From: CAMEON01 sp964463245
GTDB lineage: Bacteria; Bacillota; Clostridia; Oscillospirales; CAG-272
NCBI GenBank assembly: GCA_964463245.1
Contig: CAYXBU010000009.1
Location: 1 to 49,733 of the forward strand
Length of the DNA stretch: 49,733 nt
Reading direction: 5' to 3'
In this document: positions 15,680-23,269 of the stretch, piece after piece
How positions within the stretch are numbered: position 1 is the first letter of the stretch
Layout: every line of letters begins with the position of its first letter
The notes under the pieces: generated by a model
Seen by the model: the letters and a program-made list of their open reading frames with translations, nothing else
The model's database searches: none
What the model was told of the DNA's origin: nothing
Translations under genes and position numbers: made by a program

Positions 15680-16555
15680 ATGGGTCACAAAAGGAAGAAA
15701 AAGGCTACTCGCTCGACCACGGCGCAAACGTCTCCCGAACAGGACGGCAGGGCGTTAGCCGAGCCGGAGGACAGCACCGAAAGCGGTACTTCCCTGCTCC
15801 GGACTGCCGAGCGGGAGGCGCACTTGATCGAGGAGCTGGAGACTCTGCGGTTGGAGAACCAACGCCTGACGCAAACCGTCTCCACCCTGCGTAAGCAGTT
15901 GGGGGAGTATGGGGAGGAGGATATGCCCCTCCGTCGTCCCAAGCCCCGCACACGCCGCGAGGCGTGGGGACGACAGTTCCGCGACGAGGGACGCGCGGCC
16001 GGGAGCTTTTCCAAGAAGACCTTTCCGCGCTACCTCATCGGCATCGTCAATGCATCCACCCCGGGGCGGCTGGTCAAGAAGGTCACTCGCTTCTTCCGCA
16101 GGGTGCGGCTGGTGCGTACGGTAGTGGCGGTCGGTACTGCGGTGATAACGGCTGTAGTGTTGTTCCCCATGTATGTGGTGGTTCTGCCGATCATGCTGAC
16201 CCTCAGCGGTCTGACGGCCTTCCTTAGCCTGTTTTTCGCATTTCGAAAAAACAGACAACTGCGGCAGGAGCTGAACGGGCGGCACCTGTACGTGCTGATC
16301 GCCACCGAGGATGTCTGCCTCCACCCCGACTCCTTCTTTGTCCGCAACGCCCATCAATTGGCGCATACCCCCGGCTGTGCCGTGCTGGTGGTCTCGCCTC
16401 ACAATCTTCGCACCCAAGGGTTGGGCGGTAAGGGGCTGTTCGTGACGGCGCGGCGGGAATGTGACGATCTCTATCTTGTCCGCAAGCATTACTTCTTCAA
16501 CCTGCGCCGCAAGGTACTGCGCAGGATCGACCCGCATATGACCATAATCTATTAA
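15680..16555 (+). CDS. Membrane protein with coiled-coil N-terminus, function unknown
   Basis: A 291-residue protein. Residues 1-35 are basic and Ser/Thr-rich; about 45-85 look coiled-coil (HLIEELETLRLENQRLTQTV); 86-150 are basic and Pro/Arg-rich; two hydrophobic helices follow (about 150-172 and 172-190). The C-terminal 95 residues form a soluble domain (YVLIATEDVCLHPDSFFVRN ... ALVVSPHNLRTQG-like stretch), which I do not recognise. The ATG at 15680 follows AAAAGGA by nine bases; longer frames would overlap the preceding gene. It starts 40 bases after the GHL10 gene and is probably cotranscribed. It may be a scaffold for the wall enzyme upstream, but that is only a guess from position. Confidence 0.7.
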   Translation: MGHKRKKKATRSTTAQTSPEQDGRALAEPEDSTESGTSLLRTAEREAHLIEELETLRLENQRLTQTVSTLRKQLGEYGEEDMPLRRPKPRTRREAWGRQFRDEGRAAGSFSKKTFPRYLIGIVNASTPGRLVKKVTRFFRRVRLVRTVVAVGTAVITAVVLFPMYVVVLPIMLTLSGLTAFLSLFFAFRKNRQLRQELNGRHLYVLIATEDVCLHPDSFFVRNAHQLAHTPGCAVLVVSPHNLRTQGLGGKGLFVTARRECDDLYLVRKHYFFNLRRKVLRRIDPHMTIIY

Positions 16556-16576
16556 ATGACGAAAGGATGAGCTACC

Positions 16577-16870
16577 ATGCAATACATTCCATACATTTAC
16601 TTTGGCCTCCTTCTCCTGATGAGCATCATCACGCTGGTGTTCTTCGCATCCGATAAGCACAACTCCTCTCGCGACGGAAAGGGGCGTGTCCCCGAGATCG
16701 TGCTCCTGTCGCTGTGCAGCTTCGGCGGGGCTTGCGGTGCGCTGATCGGGATGTATGTCCTGCGGCACAAGACCAACCCCGTGACCAAGTTTCACTTCTT
16801 CGTGACCCTGTGGCTCTCGGTCGCCCTGCAGGCGGCGTTGGCAATTTTGGCTGTCCGCAGCCTGCTCTGA
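16577..16870 (+). CDS. DUF1294 membrane protein
   Basis: A 97-residue integral membrane protein with the DUF1294 pattern: an N-terminal helix ending in FFASDKHNSSRDGKGRVPE, then a GG-rich helix (SFGGACGALIGMYVLRHKTN) and a third hydrophobic helix after the VTKFHFF motif. The DK...RIPE-like and MxxxRHKT motifs are diagnostic. No function is known for the family. The ribosome site GAAAGGATG sits at good distance. It is 21 bases after the preceding gene and 21 before the next. Confidence 0.88.
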   Translation: MQYIPYIYFGLLLLMSIITLVFFASDKHNSSRDGKGRVPEIVLLSLCSFGGACGALIGMYVLRHKTNPVTKFHFFVTLWLSVALQAALAILAVRSLL

Positions 16871-16891
16871 TGCTGAAAGGAGGATTTACCT

Positions 16892-17140
16892 ATGGCACGT
16901 TCCAATGAATTTACCCACGGCGGCGGTGTCGGCAAGAATATCGGCCTCATGCTCCGCGCCATTTTGAATCTGATCTCCTTTGGCCTGCTCTGGTTTGGTC
17001 TGTTCCAGCTGGGTGCCGACAAGGTGCTCTTCGGGCTGCCCGATACGGTTCCGCTGATCTGCACCATTGCGGGGGTGGCTCTGACACTGCTCTTTCTGGT
17101 AGTCAACCTGATCGCCCCTTGGCGGCACAGGAAGCACTGA
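16892..17140 (+). CDS. Small two-helix membrane protein, function unknown
   Basis: An 82-residue protein with two hydrophobic helices (about residues 22-41 and 54-74) separated by a short loop and ending with basic residues (PWRHRKH), which suggests the termini are cytoplasmic. An AAAGGAGG site is correctly placed before the ATG. It is the last gene of the GHL10 cluster. I do not recognise the family. Confidence 0.75.
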   Translation: MARSNEFTHGGGVGKNIGLMLRAILNLISFGLLWFGLFQLGADKVLFGLPDTVPLICTIAGVALTLLFLVVNLIAPWRHRKH

Positions 17141-17169
17141 CTTGATAAAACGGAAACCGCAACCGGATC

Positions 17170-17270
17170 TTGTTATGTAACAACATTATCGGAATCGGTA
17201 ATCGCATATCTTCACGCTCCCGCGCACGCCCCGTGCGCGGGGCGTTCTCTATCGCACGGTTCAGTGCGAT
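17170..17270 (+). other. Cluster of three inverted repeats before tyrS
   Basis: Three dyads lie upstream of the tyrS promoter: TTGTTA-TG-TAACAA (17170-17183); ACGCCCC-GTGCGC-GGGGCGT (17226-17245), which overlaps an alternative GCGCAC/GTGCGC stem (17222-17238); and ATCGCAC-GGTTCA-GTGCGAT (17251-17270). None is followed by a T-run. They could help end the upstream transcript or belong to a small RNA; no T-box motif is present. Confidence 0.5.
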
Positions 17271-17328
17271 TCCTGTATCACATATCCGTCGGATCTGCAC
17301 GCGCGGGGAGAAAGGTTTTGAAAAACCC

Positions 17329-17357
17329 TTGACAATCCGCCGTTATGCGTGTATAAT
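17329..17357 (+). promoter_or_regulatory. Promoter of the tyrS operon
   Basis: TTGACA (17329-17334), 17-base spacer, TATAAT (17352-17357). The leader to the tyrS ATG is only about 40 bases, which excludes a T-box riboswitch. Confidence 0.95.
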
Positions 17358-17401
17358 ATACTCGTAAAATAATATCTTGTAAAGGTAAAGGATGTATCAC
17401 C

Positions 17402-18622
17402 ATGAATATTTACGAAGAGCTGGTAGCCCGCGGCCTGATCGCTCAGGTCACAAACGAGGAAGAGATCAAATCCATGATCAACGCCGGTAAGGCGACCTTC
17501 TATATCGGCTTTGACTGCACGGCTGACAGCCTGACGGCGGGGCACTTTATGGCTCTGACCCTGATGAAACGGCTCCAGCTGGCGGGCAACAAGCCCATCG
17601 CCCTGATCGGCGGCGGCACCACCATGATCGGCGACCCCTCCGGCCGCACCGATATGCGTAAGATGCTGACCAAGGAGGACATCGACCACAACGCCGAGTG
17701 CTTCAAGCGGCAGATGGAGAGATTCATCGAGTTTGGCGAGGGCAAAGCGCGGATGATCAACAACGCAGACTGGCTTCTGAACCTCAACTATGTGGAGCTG
17801 TTGCGGGAGGTCGGTGCCTGTTTCTCGGTCAACAATATGCTCCGCGCCGAGTGCTACAAGCAGCGCATGGAGAAGGGGCTCTCCTTCCTTGAGTTCAACT
17901 ATATGATCATGCAGTCCTATGACTTCTACCACCTGTTCAAGACCTACGGCTGTAATATGCAGTTCGGCGGTGACGACCAGTGGTCGAATATGCTGGGCGG
18001 CACCGAGCTGATCCGCCGCAAGCTGGGCAAGGATGCCCACGCCATGACCATTACCCTGCTGACCGACAGTCAGGGCAAGAAGATGGGCAAGACCGCCGGC
18101 AATGCTGTATGGCTGGATCCCAACAAGACCACGCCCTACGACTTCTACCAGTACTGGCGCAACGTGGACGATGCAGATGTGCTCAAGTGCATCCGTATGC
18201 TGACCTTCCTGCCGCTGGAGCAGATCGACGAGATGGATCACTGGGAGGGCGCACAGCTCAATCAGGCCAAGGAGATCCTGGCCTTCGAGCTGACCAAGAT
18301 GGTACACGGCGAGGAGGAGGCCAACAAGGCGCAGGCAGGCGCAAAGGCTCTCTTCGGCGCGGGTGCGGATGCAGAGGTGCCCACTCTGACCCTTGTCGAG
18401 GGGGACTATCGGGACGGCAGCATCCGTCTCCCTGCCCTTTTGGTCAAGGCCGGCTTTGCCAAATCAACCTCCGAGGCGAGAACTGCCATCACTCAGGGCG
18501 GCGTGACTCTGGACGGCGAGAAGATCACCGATGTGCAGGCCGCCTTCACGGCGGCGGACTTTGCCGAAGGCAAGCTCCTGCGCAAGGGCAAGAAGAACTA
18601 TATCAAGGTCGTGAACGGCTGA
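17402..18622 (+). CDS. tyrS: Tyrosyl-tRNA synthetase
   Basis: Charges tRNA-Tyr with tyrosine. The 406-residue protein has the class I catalytic domain with the HIGH-type motif in SLTAGHFM (about residue 45), the tyrosine pocket stretch MQSYDFYHLF and QFGGDDQWSNM, and a KMSKS equivalent reading GKKMGKTAG near residue 225; KMGKT is typical of the TyrZ-like branch of tyrosyl-tRNA synthetases. The C-terminal S4 RNA-binding domain is seen around STSEARTAITQGGVTLDG. The AAAGGATG ribosome site precedes the ATG. It leads an operon in which the next start codon overlaps its own stop (TGATG). Confidence 0.97.
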   Translation: MNIYEELVARGLIAQVTNEEEIKSMINAGKATFYIGFDCTADSLTAGHFMALTLMKRLQLAGNKPIALIGGGTTMIGDPSGRTDMRKMLTKEDIDHNAECFKRQMERFIEFGEGKARMINNADWLLNLNYVELLREVGACFSVNNMLRAECYKQRMEKGLSFLEFNYMIMQSYDFYHLFKTYGCNMQFGGDDQWSNMLGGTELIRRKLGKDAHAMTITLLTDSQGKKMGKTAGNAVWLDPNKTTPYDFYQYWRNVDDADVLKCIRMLTFLPLEQIDEMDHWEGAQLNQAKEILAFELTKMVHGEEEANKAQAGAKALFGAGADAEVPTLTLVEGDYRDGSIRLPALLVKAGFAKSTSEARTAITQGGVTLDGEKITDVQAAFTAADFAEGKLLRKGKKNYIKVVNG

Positions 18623-19353
18623 TGGAACAGGCAAAGATCGACCGCATCAATCAGCTGGCACGCAAGGTCAAGGCAGGCGAGACCCTGACCCCGGAGGAAA
18701 CACGGGAGAGGGCGGCTCTGCGTAAGGAGTATCTGGAGTCGGTTCGTGCGAACATGGCCAATATCCTCAACAACACCGTCATTCAATACCCCGACGGCAG
18801 ACGGGAGAAGGTGCGCCAAAAGACCGCCGCTCCCGTGCCGCCGCCGACTCATCCCTTCCTGCGGGAGGCACTGATCCCCGGCGGCGAGCCGTTGCGAACG
18901 GTGTCCGACAGCGTGGAGGAGACCGAGCGGCAGGGTGCCGCACTGGCACGGCTGATGGAGGCATCCATCGGGAGCCGCGACCCGCTTCCGCCGTTCGTCG
19001 CCCTGTACGGCGACCTCGGCGTGGGCAAGACTGCCTTTGTGCGGGGCTTTGCCTCGGTGACGGCTCCCGGGGCGGCTGTCCGTTCTCCCACCTTCGCGCT
19101 GGTGAACGAGTACCACTCCCCCGCCCATCCGTCCCTGTTCCACTTTGATATGTACCGCATCACCTCGGAGGATGATCTGTACTCCATGGGGTTTGAGGAC
19201 TACTTGGACAGGGGTATCTGCCTCTGTGAGTGGAGCGAGAATATCCCCTATGCCCTGCCCTCCACCTATGTCGAGGTTCGCATCGAAAAGGATGCCGCGC
19301 AGGTGGATAGGCGTCACATCTCCGTGTGTGTCAAGGGGGCTACGCTATGCTGA
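18622..19353 (+). CDS. tsaE: DUF896 (YnzC-like) domain fused to TsaE
   Basis: TsaE is the ATPase of the TsaBDE complex that makes threonylcarbamoyl-adenosine (t6A37) in tRNA. Here a 243-residue frame contains two domains. Residues 1-60 match the small stand-alone DUF896/YnzC family (KIDRINQLARKVKAGE ... RAALRKEYLESVRANM). Residues 95-243 are TsaE: SVEETERQG, Walker A GDLGVGKT (130-137), SPTFALVNEY (155-164), HFDMYRI. The joining stretch (61-94) is Pro-rich. The ATG overlaps the tyrS stop (TGATG) and the frame runs without interruption into TsaE. No internal ATG or ribosome site suits a separate TsaE; only an unsupported GTG before SVEET is possible. The tsaB start overlaps its end. Confidence 0.9.
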   Translation: MEQAKIDRINQLARKVKAGETLTPEETRERAALRKEYLESVRANMANILNNTVIQYPDGRREKVRQKTAAPVPPPTHPFLREALIPGGEPLRTVSDSVEETERQGAALARLMEASIGSRDPLPPFVALYGDLGVGKTAFVRGFASVTAPGAAVRSPTFALVNEYHSPAHPSLFHFDMYRITSEDDLYSMGFEDYLDRGICLCEWSENIPYALPSTYVEVRIEKDAAQVDRRHISVCVKGATLC

Positions 19354-20084
19354 TCTTAGCCTTGGATTCAACGGCACTTTCCGGCTCGGTCGCGCTATGT
19401 GAGGACGAGGCACTGATCGCCGAGTATACGGTCAGTACCGGACACACCCACTCCGAGACCCTTCTGCCTATGGTCGAGGCGGTCTTGAACAGCGCGGGAC
19501 GACAGGTCGAGGAGATCGGTCTGTTCGCCTGTACCATCGGCCCCGGCTCCTTTACCGGGGTGCGTATCGGTGCGGCGACCATCAAGGGGCTGGCCTTCGG
19601 GCGGGATGTCCCCTGCGTGGGTGTCTCCACCCCGGCGGCACTGGCTGAGAACGGGTATTTGACCGCCGCACGAGAGAACGCCTTGATCTGCCCTGTCATG
19701 AACGCACGACGGGAGCAGGTATTCAATGCGCTCTTTGAGGCGCGGGACGGACATATGCACCGCCTTTGTGACGACCGCGCTCTGCCTGTCACCGAGCTGG
19801 CAGGGGAGCTTGCATCCGATCCCGCGTATGAGGGTCGGTCGGTCATCCTGACAGGGGACGGCACGACCATGACAAGAGCCGCACTGGAATCCGTGATAGG
19901 TGCGGAACGGGTCATCTGCCTTCCCGAACGCGACCTGCGGGTCAATGCGTACCATGTCGCGCAGTGTGCCCTGCGAGAGTACCGTGCGGGTGCGTATACT
20001 ACGGCGGCCGCGCTGACCCCGATCTACATGCGTATGTCCCAGGCCGAGCGGACACGGTCGGAAAAATCAGCTTCCGAAAAGTAA
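19347..20084 (+). CDS. tsaB: tRNA t6A biosynthesis protein TsaB
   Basis: TsaB is an inactive relative of TsaD that scaffolds the TsaD-TsaE complex for t6A synthesis. The 245-residue protein begins with LILALDST and has the typical TGHTHSETLLPMV and GPGSFTGVRIGAATIKGLA motifs; the PVMNARREQVFNALF stretch also fits. The ATG at 19347 is preceded by AAGGGGG and overlaps the TsaE stop by seven bases. The neighbouring TsaE completes two of the three core components; tsaD is not in the window. A longer frame adds seven codons but has no better ribosome site. Confidence 0.95.
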   Translation: MLILALDSTALSGSVALCEDEALIAEYTVSTGHTHSETLLPMVEAVLNSAGRQVEEIGLFACTIGPGSFTGVRIGAATIKGLAFGRDVPCVGVSTPAALAENGYLTAARENALICPVMNARREQVFNALFEARDGHMHRLCDDRALPVTELAGELASDPAYEGRSVILTGDGTTMTRAALESVIGAERVICLPERDLRVNAYHVAQCALREYRAGAYTTAAALTPIYMRMSQAERTRSEKSASEK

Positions 20085-20123
20085 CAATAAAGAATCATAA
20101 TATCGAATCGAGGATCCTGCATC

Positions 20124-20579
20124 ATGAATATTCAAAAGATCATTATCGGCTGTGACCACGGAGCCCTGAATCTCAAAAAAGCCATCATCTCACATCTGGA
20201 GGCTAAGGGGATCACGGTCGAGGATGTCGGCACCTACACCACCGACTCCTGTAACTATCCCGACTATGCCGACCGTGTCTGCAAGAAGGTGCAGGACGGC
20301 ACCTACCCGCTGGGTATCCTGGTCTGCGGGACGGGGATCGGTATGTCCATGGCCGCCAACAAGCACCCCGGCATTCGCGCCGCCGCCTGCGAGAACACCT
20401 TCTCGGCTCGCATGACGCGGATGCACAACAATGCTAACATCCTCTGCATGGGGGAGCGGGTCATCGGCGCAGGTTTGGCCTGTGATATGGTAGACCTGTT
20501 CATTTCCACCGATTTCGAGGGCGGACGGCACGAGGCGCGGGTCGCCATGCTGGATGCGCTGGACGAACAGAAAGCATAA
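20124..20579 (+). CDS. rpiB: Ribose-5-phosphate isomerase B
   Basis: Interconverts ribose 5-phosphate and ribulose 5-phosphate. The 151-residue protein has GCDHGALNLKKA at its N-terminus, CGTGIGMSMAANKHPGIRAA with the catalytic Cys near residue 70, and RMHNNANILCMGERVIG, all diagnostic of the RpiB/LacAB family; RpiB is favoured over LacA/LacB because the gene stands alone. GAGG lies upstream of the ATG. It follows tsaB by 39 bases. With rpe at 22147 this window supplies both epimerase and isomerase of the non-oxidative pentose phosphate pathway. Confidence 0.95.
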   Translation: MNIQKIIIGCDHGALNLKKAIISHLEAKGITVEDVGTYTTDSCNYPDYADRVCKKVQDGTYPLGILVCGTGIGMSMAANKHPGIRAAACENTFSARMTRMHNNANILCMGERVIGAGLACDMVDLFISTDFEGGRHEARVAMLDALDEQKA

Positions 20580-20605
20580 AAATAACAAAAAAAGGAGCGG
20601 GTCAT

Positions 20606-21427
20606 ATGAAAGAGAAGAAGGCTAAGAGCGAAACGGAGACCGCAAAGCGTCCCTTCGCCCACCGTCTGGCTGATGTATTCCGTGCCGTTGGCGGCAAGCC
20701 CATCCCGCAGAATTTTACGACGGTGGTCGTATGCGCCGCCGGTAGCTCTACCCGCATGGGCGGGGACATCACCAAACAGTTCCTGGAGCTGGACGGCATC
20801 CCCGTGATCGTCCGTACCCTGCAGGCCTATCAGGCTGCTTCGTGCATCCACGAGATCATCGTGGTCGCCAAGGAGGACGAGATCCCCCTGTACGACGGCA
20901 TGAAGGAGACCTACGGCCTGTCCAAGCTGACCAAGATCCTCCCCGGTGGGGAGACGCGTCAGGAGTCTTCCCGCCTCGGCTCGGATGAGATCGACAAGCG
21001 CGCCAAGTATATCGCCATCGCGGACGGAGCGCGTTGCCTGACCACCCCCGAGGAGATAGACAAGGTCTGCCACGCCGCCTACAGCTGGGAGGCCGCCTCG
21101 GCCGCCATCCCCGCCACCGATACCGTCAAAGTCGTGGACACCTCCCTGTTCGTGGAGTCCACCCCGGAGCGCGAGCAGGTCTGGCTGGCGCAGACCCCGC
21201 AGGTCTTCCGCGTGCCGATCTACCGTGCGGCGGCCTATGCCTGCCGCGACGAGGGCTTCAAAGCATCGGATGACAACTCCATGGTGGAGCATCTGCATAT
21301 CCCGGTCAAGCTGATCAAGACCGGTCGTGAGAATATCAAGATCACCGACCCGTTCGACCTACTGGTCGCGCACGCCGTGCTGGAGGCTCGCAAGGCCGCC
21401 GACACGCCCGAGGTGCCGGAGGCATGA
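20606..21427 (+). CDS. ispD: 2-C-methyl-D-erythritol 4-phosphate cytidylyltransferase IspD
   Basis: Adds CMP to methylerythritol phosphate in the MEP isoprenoid pathway. The 273-residue protein has a nucleotidyltransferase fold with CAAGSSTRMGG, ITKQFLELDGIPV, PGGETRQESSR, DTVKVVD, AQTPQVFR and ENIKITDPFDLL. Two places deviate from the canonical motifs: PKQF reads TKQF, and HDAARP reads ADGARC, although the Asp is kept. An N-terminal extension of about 38 residues, basic and Lys/Glu-rich, precedes the domain. The ATG follows AAAAAAGGAG at good distance, so the extension is probably real. It overlaps ispF by four bases. Confidence 0.93.
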   Translation: MKEKKAKSETETAKRPFAHRLADVFRAVGGKPIPQNFTTVVVCAAGSSTRMGGDITKQFLELDGIPVIVRTLQAYQAASCIHEIIVVAKEDEIPLYDGMKETYGLSKLTKILPGGETRQESSRLGSDEIDKRAKYIAIADGARCLTTPEEIDKVCHAAYSWEAASAAIPATDTVKVVDTSLFVESTPEREQVWLAQTPQVFRVPIYRAAAYACRDEGFKASDDNSMVEHLHIPVKLIKTGRENIKITDPFDLLVAHAVLEARKAADTPEVPEA

Positions 21428-21900
21428 GGATCGGGCACGGCTACGATGTTCACCGCCTGGTCGAGGGGCGGGAGCTGATCTTGGGCGGTGTGTCCGTCCC
21501 ATACGAGAAAGGCCTTTTGGGACACAGTGATGCAGACGTGCTCCTGCACGCGATCATGGATGCCGTACTGGGTGCCCTGGCACTGGGGGACATCGGCAAG
21601 CTGTTCCCCGACCGTGACCCTGCCTACGCGGGCGCGGACAGTTGGTGCCTGACCCGCCGTGTCGGCGAGTTGATGCGGGAGCACGGCTACCGTATCGGCA
21701 ACATCGATGCCACTGTCATCGCACAGGCTCCCAAGCTGAGTCCCTATATCCTCGCCATGCGGGAGCGGATCGCCGCCGCGCTGGACACCGAGACGGCTCG
21801 GGTCAGTGTTAAGGCGACCACCGAGGAGCACCTGGGCTTTACCGGCTCGGGCGAGGGCATTGCGGCTCACGCCGTCTGCCTGCTGGAGCCGTTGGCGTAA
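21424..21900 (+). CDS. ispF: 2-C-methyl-D-erythritol 2,4-cyclodiphosphate synthase IspF
   Basis: Next-but-one MEP step after IspD: it cyclises CDP-methylerythritol 2-phosphate. The 158-residue protein has GHGYDVHRL with the metal His/Asp, LGHSDADVLLHAIMDAVLG, GDIGKLFPDRD and KATTEEHLGFTGSGEGI, all family signatures. The ATGA overlap with ispD indicates translational coupling. Length is standard for the trimeric enzyme. ispE is not in the window. Confidence 0.97.
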   Translation: MRIGHGYDVHRLVEGRELILGGVSVPYEKGLLGHSDADVLLHAIMDAVLGALALGDIGKLFPDRDPAYAGADSWCLTRRVGELMREHGYRIGNIDATVIAQAPKLSPYILAMRERIAAALDTETARVSVKATTEEHLGFTGSGEGIAAHAVCLLEPLA

Positions 21901-21926
21901 CACGCCGCGCTGGTAGCAGAGTCTCC

Positions 21927-21953
21927 CCTGCCCCACCCGCCCCGAGGGGCAGG
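21927..21953 (+). other. 8-bp GC hairpin after ispF
   Basis: CCTGCCCC pairs with GGGGCAGG around an 11-base loop, 26 bases after the ispF stop. It is not followed by T residues. It lies in a 246-base gap (21901-22146) before rpe that otherwise holds no gene; the gap has a short repeat of ACACGCCG (21900 region and 22060 region). It could be a processing hairpin in an operon or part of an intergenic repeat. Confidence 0.5.
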
Positions 21954-22146
21954 CAGGGCATACCCAAGTGCCACACCCGACCGCGCATCCCTTCCTACGA
22001 GTGTCGGAGAACGCAACAGCCGCTTCGACAGATTTCGACATCCCTCGGCAGGGTGTGACACGCCGTTGCACCCATGACCAGTGTATGCACCCTCCCCCTG
22101 TCCCGTTCCCGACTCCACATATCTTTCATACGAAAGGAATGATCTC

Positions 22147-22818
22147 ATGTTTTACATTGCTCCTTCCCTGCTGGCGGCTGACTATTCCAACCTGCAAGGC
22201 GAGATACAGCGCATGGAGGATGCCGGCGCGAACTACCTCCACCTGGATGTGATGGACGGGCATTTCGTGCCCAACATCAGCTTTGGCGCGGGATTGATCA
22301 AGTCCATCCGTCGGAACACCCGCCTGTTCTTTGATGTACACCTCATGATCTCGGAGCCGGCGCGCTATGCCGACAGCTTCATAAAAGCGGGAGCGGACAT
22401 CATCACCTTTCATTACGAGGCGGTGGAGAACCCCTTGGAGGTGTTGCGCTCCATCCGCTCACGGGAAATGCCCTGCGGGATCGCCATATCCCCCAAGACC
22501 CCGGTTGAAGTGCTCTACCCCCTCTTGAACGAGGCGGATATGTTCCTCATCATGACCGTAGAGCCGGGCTTCGGCGGGCAGGCACTCATCCCGGAGACAC
22601 TGGATAAGGTGCGTTGCCTGCGGCGTTATGCGCGGGAACAGGGCAAGAATATCCATATCGAGGTGGACGGCGGCATCACGGCCGACAACGCCAGCTACTG
22701 CACCGAGGCCGGTGCCAATATCTTGGTCGCGGGGTCGGGGCTGTTCAAGTCCAAGCACCCCCGCTCGGTGGTGCAGAAGATGCGGGAGGCGTATCGGGAG
22801 CATCCGTTTTTAGGGTAA
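22147..22818 (+). CDS. rpe: Ribulose-phosphate 3-epimerase
   Basis: Converts ribulose 5-phosphate to xylulose 5-phosphate. The 223-residue TIM-barrel shows IAPSLLAADYSNL, HLDVMDGHFVPNISFG (metal His/Asp), VHLMISEP, MTVEPGFGGQ and EVDGGITADN near the C-terminus. The ATG at 22147 is chosen by AAAGGA nine bases upstream; the open frame runs further up into the intergenic gap without a ribosome site. No promoter is evident in the gap, so it may be read from the tyrS operon. Ends 95 bases before a strong terminator. Confidence 0.96.
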   Translation: MFYIAPSLLAADYSNLQGEIQRMEDAGANYLHLDVMDGHFVPNISFGAGLIKSIRRNTRLFFDVHLMISEPARYADSFIKAGADIITFHYEAVENPLEVLRSIRSREMPCGIAISPKTPVEVLYPLLNEADMFLIMTVEPGFGGQALIPETLDKVRCLRRYAREQGKNIHIEVDGGITADNASYCTEAGANILVAGSGLFKSKHPRSVVQKMREAYREHPFLG

Positions 22819-22913
22819 ATACGAATAAGGGTGAAAACGAATACGCAAGTGTAAAGCGTTAGTGCTTTAATTCAAATTAATTAGCACGATTTAATCAACA
22901 GCACCATATTTTT

Positions 22914-22944
22914 CTCCGCACTTCCCCTGAAGTGCGGAGTTTTT
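22914..22944 (+). terminator. Terminator of the tyrS-rpe operon
   Basis: A perfect 11-bp stem CTCCGCACTTC/GAAGTGCGGAG with a four-base loop, followed by TTTTT. A-rich sequence on the other side would allow some activity on the minus strand. Confidence 0.95.
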
Positions 22945-23060
22945 CTGCGTTTGCCCTGTATCTCTGCCGCATTTCTTCCTGCGACACCCATTACCGCCCC
23001 TAATGTGCGCCCTTTAGTCACAAAAATGTCTTTTTTTTGAAACTTTTTTGGCAAAAAGTA

Positions 23061-23089
23061 TTTACAATTCCGCAAAACTGTGCTATAAT
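23061..23089 (+). promoter_or_regulatory. Promoter of the two-component/htrA operon
   Basis: TTTACA (23061-23066), 17-base spacer, TATAAT (23084-23089), preceded by TGTGC. The leader to the regulator ATG is about 175 bases. Confidence 0.9.
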
Positions 23090-23269
23090 GGGGCTGAAAG
23101 AAAAGCTGTCCTGTCAAAGTCTCTCATACGGTGCCATGGCGGATAATTCCATAAGAATTCATACTTTGGTCACACAAATAACCCATTGACGGAGTATGAT
23201 ACGGAATGGATACCTGTATTCGCATCAGAAACGGAAGACAGGAAAGAATAAAGGTAGGAGGACACGGAT

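Larger units (their letters stand above)
22819..23269. other. Gap between rpe and the response regulator
   Basis: The 451-base gap holds an AT-rich hairpin (22862-22887, GTGCT/AGCAC ends), the rpe terminator (22914-22944), the response-regulator promoter (23061-23089) and an approximately 170-base leader with no clear fold or frame. I see no gene. Confidence 0.6.

Noticed and set aside
17141..17401. T-box riboswitch for tyrS
   Set aside because: No GGTGGTACCGCG-type antiterminator and the tyrS promoter leaves only about 40 bases of leader.
21867..22148. 93-codon minus-strand frame between ispF and rpe
   Set aside because: Low-complexity Gly/Arg/Ser-rich reading of a structured GC-rich gap; no ribosome site; opposite to the operon direction.
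22881..23117. 78-codon minus-strand frame in the rpe-regulator gap
   Set aside because: It overlaps the strong terminator and the response-regulator promoter and has no ribosome site or motif.
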